From positions 52,595,678 to 52,659,677 of the forward strand of contig OZ023274.1 of the NCBI GenBank assembly GCA_964007475.1: a DNA stretch of 64,000 nt, written 5' to 3'. Below the pieces are notes generated by a model that saw nothing but the letters and a program-made list of their open reading frames with translations, was not told where the DNA came from and did no database searches. The position numbers were made by a program, and so were the translations under genes. Below are positions 23,864 through 36,425 of the stretch, one piece after another. The DNA is from Hybos culiciformis (Eukaryota > Arthropoda > Insecta > Diptera > Hybotidae). Position 1 is the stretch's first letter; each line of letters begins with the position of its first letter.

Positions 23864-23914
23864 GTGAACTATAAGGACGGAAGAAACTTTGTGATAGATA
23901 CACAAAATTCATAA
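23864..23914 (+). CDS. Candidate terminal exon
   Basis: A T-rich tract ending CCATTATTTTGCAG (to 23863) is a good splice acceptor. In phase 0 the frame reads VNYKDGRNFVIDTQNS and then TAA at 23912. The other two frames stop within four codons. The peptide has balanced composition, with Asp, Gly, Arg, Val and Gln rather than the Lys/Asn/Phe/Ile of chance frames here. I recognise no family. No canonical AATAAA follows closely. The start exon at 11577-11620 ends in phase 2 and cannot join directly, so at least one more exon would be needed if they belong together. Confidence 0.25.
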   Translation: MNYKDGRNFVIDTQNS

Positions 23915-26900
23915 TATGTACTTAAAATTAAAATTTTTTATTTGAAATTATAGGTATACTATAGTTTCAAAAAATAGTTTTCTAAACTCAGTAAACTTAT
24001 ATTCTCAATTTGCGAAAAAATTATCTCAATTTGGAAAATTGTTGCTCAATTTAACAAAGCATTTCAAAGAATAGTTTTCTTAATTTAAGAAATAGTTTTC
24101 CGAGTTTAATAAATTTTTTCTCAATTAAAAAAAAAAATTTGTTAAACTAAAAAAAAAATTTTCAATTTTGCAAATAATTCTTTAAATCAAAAATAATATT
24201 ATTTTCCTATCAAGTGACTATTTTTTTCCCATGAAAAAATTCTGTCTAAAATATTTTGAGAACAATTTTGTTTATTTAGGTTTTTTTTTCATGGATTTGA
24301 GAAATTTTGAGTGAACTTCTTTATTGCTTGATTTACTACTTAAATGATAGTGTTAATCAGGCAAACAAACATATTAGAGAAAATTTTAGTAAGAGTATGA
24401 TAAGTTATAAAACTATTTATTCGACACAACGACGATAAATCTTAAAGTATTAGTTTTATTAATTTTTTTCTTAATAAAAGATAAATTAAAACTAGAACGA
24501 AACATTTCATAACACATTTAACTAATTCGCATGAGTCAAATATTATTATTCTGGAAAACTCTTTAATTGGCTGAGTAGATTTTTTTTGAAATCTATTACA
24601 TTATTGTACTAAATGGTTTCTAGTCTAATGTAATGATGAATGAGATTTTATTCTATTTATATATAATACTCTACAAAAAAAAAAAGAAAAAAAATCTGTA
24701 AAATGTACAATAAATTTTCGTTTTTCATTGAATTAAAAATTCCCATGAAAAAAATAATATAACAGAATGAAAGTATGTATGTAATCACCCTTTCTAATTT
24801 TTTTTTCATTTTGTAATCGTATTATAAACTTTTATTTTAATTTTTTTATTTTTAAGTTTTAATAAAAGTTTCTTTTGATGACTATTATAGTTCGGATTTA
24901 CATTAAAGCTTTTAATAGTAGTATAGAGTGCAATATGATTATCGAATTTAAATTTCCCTCAACAAAAATAAATTAATTGACTCAAAGTTGTCTGAATTAA
25001 GTGTGTTGTTCTATGTCGTAACTTATTTAAAGATAATCTCTGTTTTTTAATCTATATTTTATAGTGTAATAGTTTTACTTTTGAATATATATTTTTTTTT
25101 TTTAATTTTTCTAAACTTTTCCATTTAAATGCATAAAATAATAAAATTTATAAACTGTATATATGTTAACTAAATATTAGACTGTATAGGCCCGAACTCA
25201 TGTGAAATAATTTTTATATTGAAAAAATTTTGATGAAATTTAACTATTTTTTTATTGGTGAATATAAAATTTTCCAATAATTATATTTATATTACAATTA
25301 CAAGAGTATCAAAAAAAAAAGAAGTATTAAAACGAAAAACACTTTTCCAAGTAACTCTACCATTTAACAGCCTATTAAGTTTCAGCATTCGTAAATTGCA
25401 TCCACAAAAAAATAAATTCATTCAGAAATTTTCTACTTTCACACCATTAAGTTCTTTTTTTTTTTCATTCATTAAATTTTTATTTTATTTTTTTTCAAAT
25501 AGATTTTATACTGTAATTTGTATTAAATCCACATAATTATGTGCGCTTATTTTGTAAGGCCAGTTCATTAAATTTTTTCATCACACAAAAAAATATGAAA
25601 AGGCTAAATCGTGAAAATGCCTTTGATTCAATTTCAAAAGAAAAAAAGAAAAATGTTTTTCTTTTAAAAGAATAATGTTTTTCATTTAGAAGAAAAAATT
25701 TTATTCTGTTTTAAAAGAATTTTGTTTTTTTCTTGTTTTATTTTTTTGAAGAAAAATTTTCATATAAGGATGAAAATGTTTTTCAAAAAAAAAGAAGAAA
25801 TAAACATAACTTTGTACACATATGTAGCACAGATTTTGAAGTTCAAAAATGCGTCCAGCATAATTTTAAAATTCAAAAGAAAAGTTCTTTCTTCGTTTAT
25901 GTATGTATATGAATGTGTTAAATATAATGGTTCTTTTCTTATTATGCGAAAATTTATCTAATTCACTTGATACATTTTCTTAGTTTTTTTTTATGACTAA
26001 AAAACAAAGTATTATGCAAAATAAATAGGTGGATCCTTTCAATAAATCTTTTTTTATTATTTTATGTATTAAAATGTTGAAAAAAAAAAAATAAAGGTTT
26101 TTGCACATAATTTAAAAATATTATGTATGGAACATAAAGAAAAACTTCTTCTAGCTTTCCAGTTTTTTTTTTAAATGTAGGTATATATTAAAATCATATA
26201 TATAGCACTTTATGCGATAATATTGTCTCTTGTGCCAAAAAGAAAAATCGAAAGAGGATAAGTGAAAAAAAAGAGAAAAACTTTCTAAAATATTCAATGG
26301 ACTACAAAAAAAAAGGACCTTTGCATAAAATATTATATTATTATCTTCATATATTAGAAATGACCTATTCAAACTTTGAACATATAATTTTTTTTTTTAT
26401 TTATTATAAATTTTGTTGTTGAATGTTATTTTAGAATTTAGAATTTGGAAAGCTTATGCAATTCGTATAAAAATATTAAAGACCATATGTAAAGTTTTCA
26501 TTCTAAAAAAAATCAAAAAAAAAATCTTGTTCTGAAAAATGTTCTGTCCAGCAAGTTTTGATAAATTCAATTCAAATTTCATGATTTATTTACTAAAATT
26601 ATCGTTAGAAGCTGTCAAAATCGAACTTTAACCTATTTTTACCTATATTGTTTATAATAACTATTAGCTTTAAAACGTAAATCCAAAAATAAAAACTGTA
26701 GAATGTAGGTCTAAGGAAATAAAAGGGCTTTCAATAGAAAAATATTATCATGAAATCGAGATATTTCTAAAGTCCTTTAAACAGAATTATATATTTTCTG
26801 TTAAAGGTTAAACACACATTTTCAATGCAATATTTCAACTAATATTATATAAACCCTCGCGCCTTCTTTTACCTTGATTTTAATTATATGTATAATAAAT

Positions 26901-27627
26901 GACACACATTTGTATTATTAATTTTTCTAAAAATCTCTACATGAATGACATGGTCAATTCTGATTATTAACACCTTAAATTTCAAATTATTTTCAAACAT
27001 AATCTTATAATTATAGGAAATTTATATGATTATATTATTATTTTTTATATATTTATGGCATATTTCCTTTTATGTTATTGATTTCCTGAAATACAGTAAA
27101 ACAATTTTTTATTTTTTAATTCAGAAGAAAGAATTTAACTTTTAATAAAATTTTATAAAAATTTAGTAGTTACCTATCTATTTAACTTTATTTATCATAT
27201 GCATATTTTTATAGTTTTTTTTTGTGTAATTAATGTTTTAAAAAAAAAAAAGGTGTCATGAAAATTCTTCATCATTTTTAGAATGAGTTAAGTTGTATAA
27301 GTTACGATTACTTCAAATGTTTGTATGTAATTCCTGTCTTTTTCTTCATATGTGCGTCTTTATTTTTATTTTTTGATCATATAATATGTTTAAAATATTA
27401 CAATTTTAAAAAACATAAAATTTGTTTTGCAAATTTTTATTTAAAAAAACCAAAAATTTACAATGCAAAATGGATTGTCCTAAATTAACAAAGTGTTAAC
27501 TTTTAAATGCATTTTCTATCTATGCATTATTATTTCCATCTCGTAAATTTTATTACTGAACATTTTCCAAAATAAATAAAAAAAAATACGTGGAGTTTTA
27601 TAGTGATGAATTTTATAATATATAATT
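23915..27627. other. AT-rich DNA without a gene
   Basis: There are fuzzy, roughly 25-nt-spaced repeats of TCTCAATTT/AGTTTTC at 23965-24180 and many A/T runs. The frames at 25255-25536 and 25722-25961 are low-complexity Lys/Phe/Ser products that I regard as chance. Confidence 0.5.
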
Positions 27628-27672
27628 GTTTTTCACTTTATAGTTTTTCACTTTATAGTTTTTCACTTTTAT
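27628..27672. repeat. 15-bp tandem repeat, three units
   Basis: Three units of GTTTTTCACTTTATA, the last with one change. Confidence 0.9.
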
Positions 27673-27756
27673 ACCTATACAATTTTTCCACCTGCCCAAA
27701 AACTAAGTAAATAAATGTTTGTTGATTTTTGTTTGGAAAAAAAATAATCAAATTAA

Positions 27757-28278
27757 ATGTTTTTGTTATTATTTTCATCACTCTTAATGGGAAATACGAC
27801 GTACATATCGCGCGACGCGGAGTTTATAATCGACAGCAAACAAAAAAATAAAATAAAATATGCAAATTTAAAATTTAACATACATACAATTTTCTATTTT
27901 TATTCTTTTTTGGAAAATATTTTTTCTTTTTTTTTATTATATTTATTTATTTTAATCCACTAAGGATTAATTTTATGTGTTTTGTTGTTAAAAAACATTA
28001 CAGATAACCTTCGTACAATGCGTTGTATTCATATTACGTATAATATACGCCCTCTGTACAGCATAGTTAAAGAATTGAGTATGATTTTTTCTTTTAACAT
28101 TTTTAATTTTTTTCCAAACTCTGTTCCATGTCTAAAATTGTTCACCAATTTCATGGTATATTTCTATGTATGTTTCTGTTTCGAGCAACAACATAGAGTA
28201 TACATACTTATGAAAATTGTATTATCCAGGAGTTTTCTGTATTATGTTAAATGGATAAATAGGGTTATTTTTTTGTAG
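27757..28278 (+). other. Patch of coding-like frames, unresolved
   Basis: Two adjacent frames are less AT-biased than their surroundings. The first starts at an ATG (27757) and reads a hydrophobic N-terminus followed by NTTYISRDAEFIIDSKQ, whose codons include TCG CGC GAC GCG, very unusual here. The second follows an ATTACAG acceptor-like site (to 28005); one frame is open for 98 codons and has an ATG at 28018, another reads ITFVQCVVFILRIIYALCTA then stop. Two conflicting frames cannot both be coding. This could be a decayed membrane-protein exon or chance. No domain is recognised. Confidence 0.2.
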
Positions 28279-28511
28279 TAAAATTTAATAAAATAATTTT
28301 AGAATTTAGGAAAATAAATATTATAATTTTATTATATACACTTTTTTTTTAAATAGAAAATTGGTTTTAAAATAAATGACCAACAAACTATAAATTAATT
28401 GTGTGGTTAAATTTTAGGGCTATTTTATTTTCTCATCCTATGAATTTAAAAAAAGGATATTTATATAATTTAAATTTAATTTTTTTACAAAAATATTAAA
28501 AAAATAATTAC

Positions 28512-28556
28512 CATATTAATAAATTTTGTGACATTTGAAGCGGGCAGCGGTGGCGG
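28512..28556 (-). CDS. Candidate 45-nt proline-rich exon
   Basis: On the - strand, TTAACATTATTCAG is followed at 28556 by 45 nt reading PPPLPASNVTKFINM in phase 0, ending ATG|GTAATT as donor (after 28512). It is one of the few GC-rich spots in tens of kilobases, and both splice sites fit the frame. The pyrimidine tract is weak. A 45-nt exon is short but not unusual. The opposite strand gives a Gly-rich frame without an acceptor. No family is recognised. Confidence 0.25.
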
Positions 28557-31500
28557 CTGAATAATGTTAACAAATTGATATTTTTTCAACACACTATTCT
28601 AATTATAATTTAAGTCATTGTTATAGATTAATATGAAACGAAATTCTGCTCTTTATACAATTCAATTTTATCTGCTCGCTGTTTCTTTGTTTTTATTTTG
28701 AAGCTCAATTCACAGAAACTTCGTCCCTAATCAACTGTAGGGCATACATTAAACAGATAGAAGCATACAATCAAAGTGTATTTAATGAGCATACATGGTT
28801 CTTAATACTCTTTAGGCTAGTATGTACTGTAGATCAAAAATTATGATTGATTGTTAAAGGATAAATTAAAGTTTTTTATAACAACTACCAGTGACGACGT
28901 TGTTGAAATGTTGAACATAAAAGTGTACATATACAAAATCATATAAATATACTTCCAACATAATTGCTTGATTTTTTATAAAAAAAAAAATTTATAAAAT
29001 TAAAAAAGTAAAAACACCTGATACAATAATTTTAGCATGAAAATTTTTAATAAAATTTATCGCTTATTTCATCGTTTATTCAAATATTTATATTAATAAA
29101 TATCTATATTTTATTTTATTTTACAATGTACAGAGAAAGTTTTTTTTTTCTGATATGAAAGATCAACATAATATGTATCTGGAAACTACATTTATGCTTA
29201 CAATAAAAAAAAAAATATAAAAAAAAATCACAAAAAATTTATTTATTTTTATACAAAATATTTGTTAACATTTAAGATATCTTCTACTATATATTATTTT
29301 AACATAATATCATTTTCATTATGCTCTCTGAGCTGACTTTCAATACACAATGAACACAATAATTATTTTTCTTTTGGGGAAAATTATTATTTTTTTTTTA
29401 AACATTGTAAATGAGAACTATGGACATTTAGTTAAATATTTGAAATAAATATAAATAATTTTAATATATAAAAAATATAAAATCAAATAAAGCGGTTTGA
29501 TTTTTATTATATATCGCGATTCACGAAAGTTTAAAATGCAACATTTAAATTTTATAATATTGCATAAAGTTGAATATAAATAGTCTAATAAAATGTTCAA
29601 CAGTATAGTCATGAGTTATATAGTTATATTTCAAATTGGAGAAAAGAAGTACTTAACACAAGACTTTTCTGTCTAAACCTTCATAAATTTATCTCGAACC
29701 TGGCACACATTATTTCACTGAACTTTAATTGCCTATATGTACTTTGTTTAAATTGTTGTTTAAAAAAAATTTATTCCCTTAGGTCTTTTCATTTTTAACT
29801 TTATATCCTGGATTTTATATATATATTATTTTCAAACATAATAAATTTATATAAAATGTTAATATAAAATGTGAAATTGAACTTTATTTTAATTTTTTTG
29901 TTTTCCAGGAACGCTATTTACTTCATGGGAAGGATTAATACATAATAATGTAATATTATTAAATGTAATCAATAAAAAATTATTCGAAAAATAATTAAAA
30001 ATCAATAATGAAGGTAGGAAATTATTTTTTTAATAAATAAATTGATTACTATTACGTATAAAAAAATTGTACAATTTTTAACCTGTCTTTAATGTATATG
30101 TTGTGTTTGTGTATATATTGTAGATGTTGTGTACAATGTGGATAACTAATTATTATGTATGTACATAGCATATTGCAACAGCTTGACATACATTATAATT
30201 CTCTTTAAAATGTTAACATATATTAATTCTATAAATTGAAATAAGGAAAATATTCTTTGAACGAAAAATTTAATTTATTTAAATCTAGGTTGAAAATTCT
30301 TAAATCCGGCTTTACCTCTTTTTATCGTTTGGGGACTTTATTTAATCTACAGGAAACTCAAAATTCTTTAAGATTAAAAGCGATGACAATCTTTAATAAT
30401 TGAATAGAAATTAAAAATGATTCAAAAACGAAATTTGTTGTATGTGATAATTAAAATATCAACAATATTGCAATAAACTACTATTAAGTTACTATAAAGA
30501 AACAAGGATTAAGAGAGTTAATTTTCAAATATAGTTACTTTTTGTTTACATTCACAAAAGAAATAAAACATACCTATAAATGTATAAATGTAGTTTCCCA
30601 AAATAATTTTATTAAAGAAATCTCTGCAATTAGATATCCTAAAAAACACCACTTTTTTTTCCTTCAACAATATAAATTTTTTATGTTTTGAACATTGAAA
30701 TATGAAAAAAAAGTAATAATGTTGATTTAATTTTTTCATTTCGTTTTTCATCCGGATAATATGTACTTAAATAAAATATATCCTGATGCATTAAAAATGA
30801 AAATATGGGAATCCGCAAGTACCATCTATGAATAAGAAAGTTAATAGAGAAGTATTTATATATATTTAAGAAACTTGTTGCATTGCTGATCTATTTATAT
30901 TTGTCTTTTCCGAGCTTATAAATTTTATTTATTTTTGTAATAAGATCCATTTATGTGAATGTGTTTAATTTTGTATATTTGTTCAATTTTATTTGCAAGA
31001 AGATAAATTTTTTTTCTAAAAATGACCATAAGAATTAACCAATATATACATAGTTATAAAATATATCCACGTCCTTTTCAAATGTATTTATTTTTATTTT
31101 TACCCAAAAATAGTTTTATATTTCTGGTAAAATGGAAACAAAAAATTTCAATAATGCAAAGATAACTAAAACATTATCATTAATATTTTCTACATATTCT
31201 GGTGATTATTGATTGGCTAACTGTGGTACTGCTATTAACCTGGAGGCAAGATAAAATCATATTACTTTGTGACTCGTTTGGAGTTCTGTACCAATATTAA
31301 ATTGGACTATATCACCATTTAAAACAAAACACTTTCGCTATCTAAATTTAATGTGGCATTGATATGTTGAAAAATATTTCAAAAAATTTAACTTTAAATT
31401 TATCAAAATAAAAAAAAAGGAAGTAATATCGTTATGGTTCATTCTTTATAACATGAGAATTTTCATCTTTTTTTTTCTCTTTTGTTTTACCACAATATTT

Positions 31501-32004
31501 TCGTATATTTCATTTACGAAAAATGTAAAATCTAATAAAATTGACACGTGAAATAATTTCAAAAATTAAACTTTAAATTTATTTTTCTCTTCAATAAAAT
31601 TATTTGAAATTTTATTACGAAAGTTCTTTTATTTTGTCGATTCCAGTATCGCAATATGAAACTGGTTAAGATTTTTTACTTGTATAGTTCAGAAAGTAAA
31701 GTATTTCTATTCAACAAATTATTTTAAAAAGTGATTAACAAAAACAAAGACCATAAAATGTAGTTGCACTACTAGAAATCTATTCATGCTCTAAATTTTC
31801 GATTTTTCTTAATCCAAATACATAAAATGCTCTTAAAACAAACAATCAAAGGTTTAAGTCCAGATAATAACATTAAGACTTAAACGAAAACATTTTTACT
31901 TATATATGTCAAGTAAATTTTGTTATCATTTGAATAAAACTGATGGCTTAAGATAAATTTTATTTATAATTCGACCTATTTATCTAGATTCTAGTAGATA
32001 CTTA
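28557..32004. other. AT-rich DNA; one frame of interest
   Basis: It is mostly A/T runs. The frame at 31202-31300 (+) reads IDWLTVVLLLTWRQDK and a further 13 residues to a stop. It has unusual codons for this DNA but no splice site or ATG. Confidence 0.4.
29909..30013 (+). other. Candidate exon bounded by CAG acceptor and GTAGG donor
   Basis: TTTTTTTGTTTTCCAG (to 29908) is a strong acceptor. GTAGGAAATT follows AATGAAG at 30013. The 105-nt interval contains stops in all three frames, so it would have to be a non-coding leader exon opening an ATG at 30008. Alternatively it is a last exon: the frame TLFTSWEGLIHNNVILL runs on to a stop, and AATAAA lies at about 29971. Weak. Confidence 0.18.
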
Positions 32005-32286
32005 TCTAATATAATAAAAGGTGAACTCACCTCTTAAACGACCTTGACAGTGTTGGCACTTTCCTCTATTTTTTTTTTAAACGTAAATAATAAATAAAAT
32101 AACCGAATGACTATGCAACACTGAATGCAAGGCGTCCTTTGATAAAAACTTTAAAATGTAAACAAAAAAAATCAAGGCGTACTTTATCAATAAAAAACTA
32201 AAAGCATTCTTTTCGAAATGACAAAAATCAACGCATAGTTACTAGGCTAGGCCTGCACTATTTTTTCTGTGCAGGCTTTTTTCTAG
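32005..32286 (+). mobile_element. Non-autonomous Helitron, copy 1
   Basis: It begins TCTAATATAATAAAAGG after an A (32004) and ends CTAG (32283-32286) before a T, the A|TC...CTRR|T pattern of Helitrons with no target duplication. A hairpin of CCTGCAC and GTGCAGG with a 10-nt loop ends 6 nt before the CTAG, as expected of a Helitron 3' terminator. A small GGTGAACTCACC palindrome sits near the 5' end. At 282 bp it encodes nothing. A second copy in opposite orientation lies 2.8 kb away (35054-35334) and is highly similar throughout. Confidence 0.82.
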
Positions 32287-35053
32287 TATTAAAATAAAAA
32301 GTGATTCAAGTCGTTTAAAATAAATTTAAAGTCACAAAAAAAAAAAAAAAAATATGAATTTTCTTTTGAATGTTCAAACATTTGAAATTATTATATTATT
32401 AATTTTTTTTTTAATATTAAAAGTTTGTAAATATGTACAGTACACAATAAAATATATATTTATGTTGTACATAAATACATATGTTATATGTATAATGTTT
32501 ATATTATGATTGAAAACACATAATTTTTTTTTGCAAAATATAAAAATGCGTATATTATAGAGTTAAATCAAAATCTATACAGTCCCTACCACAAAGCAAA
32601 AATAAGAGAAGCAAAAGAATTTAATGGAATTCTTATAAGAAAATTGAAATACATATATTTTTTGTTTTCTTTACATAGATATTATATTTAAATTTTTCAT
32701 CACGAAGATAAATATTCACAAAAGAAAGAAAAATCATATAAAAAAAATGTGTTATCTCTAAGTTCTATGTATTGCTAATTTGTTCTAAAAACCTAAATTT
32801 GAATTTTATGTTGATACGAATTATTTTGTGTTCGATAAAATATGAGCTGAAAAATACAGAATCTTAAAGTTGTCATATTTTTATAATATTACTTTGTAAG
32901 AATTCAAACTAAATCAAATTTCTATAGTACTCTCATTTTATAACAAACATTTCCCAACCAATCACAGCGGAGTAATATAATACACTCTTTCGGAAATGTC
33001 AGTCAGAATGCTTGACCGTAATTGAAAATTATATTTATTCGCGCAGGATTTATACTTAATAGCATTATATACTTTTGCTAGAACGGAAATTCATCTTATT
33101 TTCCGAATTATTGAAAAATGAAATATAGAATTGTTGGGAAATAAAGTTAACACATAAAAAATTTATATTTAATATTTTATTGATTTATTATTTTTATTTT
33201 GTAGATTTTATTTTCATTTTTTATTCTTTTTTTTTTGTGGATTTTTTGGTTATTTGGTTTGAGTAATTGGTTAATAATTTAATGAAAGAGATTTTCAATT
33301 CACCAATAACTCAATTTCCCAAACCAACATATAAAATACAAGATAAAAATATATAAATTTTTTTTATTTTGCAAAAAAAATTCACACATCAGATAATGTA
33401 AAAAACTATGTTGAAAAAAATAAGAAAAAAAAAAAAAACCTCAGTGATGTCAAAATTGTACATCTACTTTATCATAAAAACTTCAAAGATTTAATAAAAC
33501 ATAATAAAAAAGTTTTGTGTGGAAAAATTTAAAGTTTGTTTTTGTTCCCTTTATTTTTAATGTTTTTTTTTTTTTTGTGATAAATTTTGATTGATTTTCT
33601 TAATCACTTTGTCGATATTACCGTGCTAATATAATTTAACAAGTCATAAAATAAAAAAGGAATTTAGTGAAAAAGGTTATGTAAAATTGGATATCAATCT
33701 TTTTGGCGGGAAGACTTGATGTGATAGATATGCTGCCACTTTTAATCTCGTTTTATTTATGTTCAACATAGTAAGTTACATGATCGATTGCCATAAAATT
33801 TTTTTAGATTAGATTTTAGTTATTAAATATCCTCCACAAGAGTCCTCTTAGTGTTACAGAATTTTGTACCTTTCCCCTGAGTTTATTATTACCTTACTTT
33901 TTCATTTGTCTATTGCTATTGAAATGGACATCCAATATGCAAAAATTCGCAAATTGGTCAATTATCTCAATGCTCAACCACCAGCTGCGTACACAACTAT
34001 TTTTAAATTTCAAATATGTAATTAATTTATTGAATTAAATCAAATAAATAATTAAAAAACTAAAATCATGGGTTGTTGTTGGCATTTAGTAGTTTTATAT
34101 TTTATAATATTTCCCAATTTAACTATAGTGATTATAATAATAGTGACTACATATAACTATAATCAGTATTTCACAATTTTATAGAGTTATAAAATTGCTA
34201 TTATATGGATATTTTTACCTAGATAGAACATAACAACATAGAACATAATATTTTTAACTAACCAACATAAATATAATAATTGAAATTAAAACGAATATAA
34301 AAGTTTAGTCATTTGGGTAATTTGATTTTTGTTTATTCATTGATTCTAATGAAATGATTTGGTTTTGTGTATATACGATTTTATTTGGTTTTTATTTTTT
34401 TTAAATATTTTTCCTAAGAAAAAGGATTGCTTTCGGATATTGGTGCGGTATATTTGGCTAAATATTCATATTTTATTTTATTATATACATAAATATGTGT
34501 AAATTGGATATTTAATACCTGTGTCTGTATATATAAAAAATATATAAGAACAAAAAGAACAAAATATAAGAAAAAAAGGGTTTTATAATATTATTATTAT
34601 TATGCTAACTTCTTTATAACAAGATTATTATCAATAACCACAAAACTGTCACCAAAAATTTTCTTGTAAATATTAAATTGGGCATCAGATGCTTTAATTT
34701 TATTAAGTTAAATTTTTTTTTTGAAGACAATTATTATGTCAAGTTTTTGTTTATAAAAAAAAGTATTCTTTTTAAATTCTTTTTTTAAAGTTCTGATGCT
34801 AAAGAATAATTATTACCAATACTAGTTTTATGATAATCTGAAATGTAGGTTTGGCGCAAAACAATCATTATTTGGTATGCTTACTTCTTAATTACCCATG
34901 AGATGTTGATTTCATATGTTTTATTATTCCGTCTCTTTTTAGCCCGTTTTCCATCAAAATTGTAAAAACATGCATGCTTTCAATAAATGTATGTTCCGTC
35001 TTCCACTAAAATGGTTATAACTAATGAACCAACCAATCAATTTTTATTTTGTA
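32287..35053. other. AT-rich DNA between two inverted Helitron copies
   Basis: No Rep/helicase or other recognisable frame lies between the copies, so the pair does not delimit an autonomous element. The only item worth listing is the small frame at 33924-34025. Confidence 0.5.
33924..34025 (+). CDS. Hypothetical 33-residue ORF or exon
   Basis: An ATG at 33924 opens a frame reading MDIQYAKIRKLVNYLNAQPP and 13 more residues, to TAA at 34023-34025. The frame is open for a further 24 codons upstream of the ATG, and GTTACAG at about 33857 could be an acceptor. The composition (Ala, Pro, Gln, Tyr, Arg, Thr) differs from chance frames here, which are Lys/Asn/Phe/Ile-rich. The Kozak context TTGAAATGG is acceptable. 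No signal peptide, membrane segment or known motif is seen. It may be an exon read into its intron. Confidence 0.2.
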   Translation: MDIQYAKIRKLVNYLNAQPPAAYTTIFKFQICN

Positions 35054-35334
35054 CTAGAAAAAAGCCTGCACAGAAAAAATATTGCAGGCCTAGCCTAGTA
35101 ACTATGCGTTGATTTTTGTCATTTCGAAAAGAATGCTTTTATTTTTTTATTGATAAAGTACGCCTTGATTTTTTTTTGTTTACATTTTAAAGTTTTTATC
35201 AAAGTACGCCTTGCATTCAGTGTTGCATAGTCATTCGATTATTTTATTTATTATTTACGTTAAAAAATAAATAGAGGAAAGTGCCAACACCGTGAAGGTC
35301 GTTTAAAGGTGAGTTCACCTTTTATTATATTAGA
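35054..35334 (-). mobile_element. Non-autonomous Helitron, copy 2
   Basis: This is the inverse copy of the element at 32005. On the - strand it starts TCTAATATAATAAAAGG after A (base 35335) and ends with the same hairpin and CTAG (35057-35054) before T. It is colinear with copy 1 over its whole length, with only scattered substitutions and poly-A length changes. Homology stops exactly at both Helitron ends, which fixes the boundaries. Confidence 0.82.
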
Positions 35335-36196
35335 TTCTTTGATTGCCAAAATATGAGCAATCTCGTTCACTTTCATGTCGATTTAAGGATAAAGTTCTCG
35401 GTTTTGGAGCAGCTCTGAACCAGCCAAGTTTCTAAATAATTTCCATAATAAATTTATATCCATATATTTTAGATTTTTTAAAGCTCAAGATATCTCAAAA
35501 TTAAAGTATAAATAAATTACTCTTATTTACACTTCCATTATGCTGTAAGCTCTTTATGCACTCGGGTTAATTAATAATTGAAAAAAACTGTTCAAAAACT
35601 CCCAGTCTCTAGAGAAGTCTAGACTGATTAATAAATTCATTCAACCTGATATTTTATTAACAAGATAAAATAATTTTATGGAAATAACATGTCATATTTC
35701 ATTTTATAGATTTTTATTAAAATAATATTTTATAAATAATTGCCATTATTTTTCATTACTTTTATGCCAGATCCTTTAAATCCTATTTGAACCAAAAAAA
35801 TAATAATAAAGCAGTATAGTGGACAAACCTTAATCTACTTTTTCCATAAATCTACTTTTTCTATAAATTAATTCAATTAAGTTTTCAATGTATGAAGAAA
35901 AAAAATGAATAAATATTATTTACCAAGGTTTTTATTTGTTTTTTGCATAAATCGATCTGAATCTTAAGTGGATTAAAGCATCCCACTGAAGCCTACACAT
36001 TAAAAATATTTTCATACTATTTTCTTCTTTTTTTTTTGACAATATGTTATCTAAAGATACATACCACAATATTGATACCAGTTTTCAGAAATATTTCATT
36101 CAAAAATTTAGAAAACTTTTTTTAAAGGAAATGTTTACGGGAAAATTTCTTCAAGAATTATAAGCACGGGCATATAGGCAGAAGTTGGTATTTATA

Positions 36197-36236
36197 GGAA
36201 AGTTATTACAATTACATTAGGAAAGTTATTACAATA
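36197..36236. repeat. 23-bp tandem duplication (partial second unit)
   Basis: AGGAAAGTTATTACAAT occurs twice in direct order, 23 nt apart. Confidence 0.85.
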
Positions 36237-36385
36237 AACTCTTTACCATTTATTATAAAGTTATATATGTACTCAATCTTGTTGCACAATTTTTGAATAA
36301 TATTAAAACAAAATAATGCATAATATGTCAATACTTAAATCAATAACAATACTTCAATGCCAAAATCTGTTATACTTTTTCAGTT

Positions 36386-36425
36386 ATAAGATCCCTGATA
36401 TAGATATAAGATCCTTGATATAGAT
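36386..36425. repeat. 20-bp tandem duplication
   Basis: Two units of ATAAGATCCYTGATATAGAT lie back to back with one difference. Confidence 0.9.

Noticed and set aside
31202..31300. Frame IDWLTVVLLLTWRQDK... as an exon
   Set aside because: It lacks an ATG and usable splice sites; kept only as a remark.
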